Of a DNA stretch of 45,957 bases, positions 43,558 through 45,957 are shown in pieces. The stretch's first letter is position 1. Every line of letters starts with the position of its first letter. This DNA comes from Pseudohongiella sp. (GTDB lineage Bacteria > Pseudomonadota > Gammaproteobacteria > Pseudomonadales > Pseudohongiellaceae). Where the stretch lies: contig JAUYSM010000017.1 in the NCBI GenBank assembly GCA_030696315.1, forward strand, positions 1 to 45,957. The letters run 5' to 3'. Made by a program: the position numbers and the translations under genes. The notes below the pieces were generated by a model. That model was not told the origin of the DNA, did not search any database, and saw only the letters and a program-made list of their open reading frames with translations.

Positions 43558-45489
43558 ATGTCCAGTCATAACCCACGCACCTTTAGTTTTGGTAGCAGAC
43601 TCACCGTCATGATGACGGGGCTGGTTCTGATCTCCGTGGTGTCCATCGCCAGTATCATGTACATGTCTTACAAACAGTCCTTTGAGCGTGTGACATTGAC
43701 CGAGCTTGAAGTGACCGGCGATTTAAGTGTGAAGTCCTTCTTGCAGTGGGCGCAGGCGCGACAGGACGAAATGGCCTATCTGGCTTCTCTGGATGCAGCG
43801 CGCTTTGGTGATCTGGCGCAGCTTGAGCACCTGATGCAGCGTATCACAGAGTCGCAGGGTTTCTACGACACGATTTTCCTGGTCGATACGTCTGGCTTTG
43901 GTGTGATTGGTGTGGAGTATGACGGTCAGGCGCGCGTAATGCCTCCGGAAGAAGCTCAGGCATTTTCAGTAGCTGATCGGGAGTGGTTCCAGCAGGCCAT
44001 GCGTGGACAAGAGGCGTTCTCGCAGCCTGTGGTATCGCGCGCAACTGGTAATGTTGTCAGTACCGTTGCAATTCCTGTGCGCGTCGGTCAAGAGATTGTT
44101 GCCGTGATTCGCGGTGCAGTTCGGGTAGATACCATCTTGTCACGTGTCAGTGAGTTGTCGCTGGGTGAAGGGTCAGAAGCGTATTTGCTGGATTCCAATG
44201 CACTGCCGGTCACACCTGCACGCTCGATCCGACAGATGGATCAGCCACTGTCCACTGAAGCCGGTCTGGCGATCAAAGCGGGCCGTAATGGCGTTGGCCA
44301 GTACCTGAATGCTGAAGGCACCCCGATTATTGGCAGTTACACGTTTATGCCTTTGCTGGGCTGGGGCCTTGTTCAGGAAATTCGTCAGGATGTCGCGTTT
44401 GCCGAGTTAAACCAAGTGTTGATGACCTTGGTCATTGTTGCCGTGATTGTGATGACACTGGCTATTGTGGGCAGTTTGATGCTGGTACGCAGTGTACTGC
44501 GCACCGTGGGTGGTGATCCGGAGTATGCGGCAGATGTGGTGCGTCGTGTGGCAGGTGGTGACTTGACGGAGACCGTTCGACTGGCTGGGGGTGACAATTC
44601 CAGTCTATTGGCCTCGATTGCAAGCATGCAAACCAGCCTGCGCAAGATGCTGGATCAGGTCAGTCGTTACTCTGAACAGGTGGCGGCGGCTGCCACTGAG
44701 TTGACGCAGGTAAACGGCATCACCAGTCAGGGTATTGTTGAGCAGAATAATCGCATTGACGGCACAGCAGCCGCCATGAATCAAATGACTACCACCGTTG
44801 AGGAAGTTGCTGGCAATACCCAGCGCGCCGCTGTCAGTGCGCGGCAGGTCAGTCAGGATGCGCAGAACGGCCGCGAGATTGTGGTGGCAACCGTTGCTGC
44901 TATTAAAGCCTTGGCTCGTGACATTGAAAATGCCGTCAAAGTGGTTGCCGAGCTCAAAAGTGACAGCGACAAAATTGGCAGTGTGTCCCAGGTCATTCAG
45001 AACATCGCTGAGCAAACCAATCTGCTTGCCCTCAATGCCGCCATCGAGTCGGCGCGTGCAGGGGAAAGCGGTCGCGGGTTTGCTGTTGTTGCTGACGAAG
45101 TGCGGTCGCTGGCCAGTCGCACCAAACAATCAACCACCGAGATTCAAGCCACCATCGAAAAGCTGCAAAGTGGCGCCTTACGTGCGGAAAAGGTCATGCA
45201 AGGCAGTCGTGAAGGCGCCACTCAAATGGTGGACCGGGTGGCTGAGACCGATCATGCTCTGGAAAGAATTTCACAAGGTGTGCTGCTAATTGAAGAAATG
45301 ACCCAGCAGATTGCCAGCGCAGCTGATCAGCAAACGGCTGCAGCCCGCGAAATCAACCTCAACATCCATGGCATCAGCGATGTTGCTGAAAGCACTGGGC
45401 GCAGTGTTGAGCAATCAGGCGAAGCCAGTGAATCATTGGCCTCTCTTGCGGAGCGTCTGCGAGGGCTGGTTTTGCAGTTCCGGGTCTAA
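43558..45489 (+). CDS. Methyl-accepting chemotaxis protein with Cache sensor
   Basis: 643 residues; ATG 43558 has GGAG 9 bases upstream. TM1 is near residues 15-37 ([20 protein letters not shown]), a periplasmic dCache-like domain covers about 40-280 ([34 protein letters not shown]), and TM2 is near 285-308. HAMP lies at about 310-365. The signalling domain tip is [22 protein letters not shown] with [18 protein letters not shown]. No CheR/CheB-docking pentapeptide ends the protein (LVLQFRV). Ligand is unknown, though the adjacent cyclase carries a similar sensor type. Confidence 0.94.
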   Translation: MSSHNPRTFSFGSRLTVMMTGLVLISVVSIASIMYMSYKQSFERVTLTELEVTGDLSVKSFLQWAQARQDEMAYLASLDAARFGDLAQLEHLMQRITESQGFYDTIFLVDTSGFGVIGVEYDGQARVMPPEEAQAFSVADREWFQQAMRGQEAFSQPVVSRATGNVVSTVAIPVRVGQEIVAVIRGAVRVDTILSRVSELSLGEGSEAYLLDSNALPVTPARSIRQMDQPLSTEAGLAIKAGRNGVGQYLNAEGTPIIGSYTFMPLLGWGLVQEIRQDVAFAELNQVLMTLVIVAVIVMTLAIVGSLMLVRSVLRTVGGDPEYAADVVRRVAGGDLTETVRLAGGDNSSLLASIASMQTSLRKMLDQVSRYSEQVAAAATELTQVNGITSQGIVEQNNRIDGTAAAMNQMTTTVEEVAGNTQRAAVSARQVSQDAQNGREIVVATVAAIKALARDIENAVKVVAELKSDSDKIGSVSQVIQNIAEQTNLLALNAAIESARAGESGRGFAVVADEVRSLASRTKQSTTEIQATIEKLQSGALRAEKVMQGSREGATQMVDRVAETDHALERISQGVLLIEEMTQQIASAADQQTAAAREINLNIHGISDVAESTGRSVEQSGEASESLASLAERLRGLVLQFRV

Positions 45490-45627
45490 GCTGACAGCGT
45501 GAGTCGCCGACGTTAAACCGGGTCTGACAGGTATTGTTACTCGGAAGGCACTGGTTTACTGTCTGCACAGCGCATGCCGGGTTACACTTGGCGATGTTCA
45601 CAACACCACAGGGACCATGCTCTGCCT

Positions 45628-45957
45628 ATGCTCTCCACATCTTTTGAGTATGTTCAGGCCAACTATCTCAATCTATTTGCGATGCTTTTTTTTCTGACGT
45701 GTTTCAGGGGCTACCTGTACTACACGGCGCGGCGCAGTGTTGATACACCGTGCCTGGCCTATGCCATGCATCGATACCGCAAACAGTGGATACGCATGGC
45801 GTTAATCCGTGAGAATCGTATTACGGATACCAATATTGTTGCCAATCTTGAGCGCAATGTTTCTTTTTTTGCGTCAACCACGCTGCTGGTGCTAGCGGGT
45901 CTGGTAACCATGCTGGGTTCCTCCGAAATGATGCTGGGCATGCTGAATGACTTGCCT
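45628..45957 (+). CDS. DUF599-family membrane protein, partial at right edge
   Basis: The frame from ATG 45628 is open for 110 codons to the window end. MLSTSFEYVQANYLNLFAM is followed by LFFLTCFRGYLYYTARR, then RKQWIRMALIRENRITDTNIVANLERNVSFFASTTLLVLAGL, the pattern of DUF599, a small family of inner-membrane proteins with no known role. An AGGGA element lies about 14 bases upstream. The remainder is outside the window. Confidence 0.8.
   Translation, partial: MLSTSFEYVQANYLNLFAMLFFLTCFRGYLYYTARRSVDTPCLAYAMHRYRKQWIRMALIRENRITDTNIVANLERNVSFFASTTLLVLAGLVTMLGSSEMMLGMLNDLP

Overview
The window looks like chromosomal DNA of a free-living, probably marine gammaproteobacterium. The evidence is the gene order rnr-rlmB followed by rpsF-rpsR-(membrane protein)-rplI-dnaB-alr-radA, which matches Pseudomonas and its relatives, together with c-di-GMP and chemotaxis genes, a TonB-dependent receptor, Tat-exported oxidoreductases and a large type I-secreted adhesin. 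I cannot name the genus from sequence alone. I see no phage, plasmid, transposase or CRISPR signature.

Left part (1-6 kb): a CheB-CheR hybrid runs off the left edge and is translationally coupled to a small PAS protein. Then come a secreted FG-GAP/VCBS calcium-binding propeller protein, a MazG-like pyrophosphohydrolase, a SOUL haem-binding protein and a secreted protein of unknown function. Next (6-17.2 kb) is a 1683-residue adhesin with VCBS/cadherin-like repeats, PA14-like and choice-of-anchor-C-like domains and a type I secretion C-terminus, closed by a clear terminator. It is followed by a membrane-anchored alpha/beta hydrolase, a small secreted protein, a saccharopine-dehydrogenase-like enzyme, a DUF2283 protein and a secreted M24 peptidase.

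Middle (17.2-31.9 kb): a membrane-bound AraC regulator diverges from a TonB-dependent receptor that ends in a strong terminator. A DUF3429 membrane protein follows. A minus-strand cluster encodes a GMC oxidoreductase, its Tat-targeted subunit 3, a Tat-targeted epoxide-hydrolase-like enzyme and a DUF1330 protein. A second minus-strand group holds a GGDEF cyclase, a DUF998 membrane protein and an AAA_14/DUF4143 ATPase. The gap before the ATPase is filled by four 23-bp direct repeats, one of which contains the ATPase start codon. A PQQ-type dehydrogenase faces the other way.

Right part (31.9-46 kb): tRNA-Leu(CAG) with a near-consensus promoter diverges from rnr-rlmB. The ribosomal protein/replication operon follows, with a terminator-like hairpin just before dnaB. 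Beyond radA, a Cache-GGDEF cyclase and a Cache chemoreceptor diverge from a 100-bp gap, and a DUF599 gene runs off the right edge.

Most of the window is recognisable. The points I find least ordinary are the 23-bp repeat array that doubles as the translation-initiation region of the ATPase, the hairpin in front of dnaB, the Tat-exported oxidoreductase/epoxide-hydrolase cluster, and the domain mix of the adhesin. I found no strong evidence for a wholly new system.
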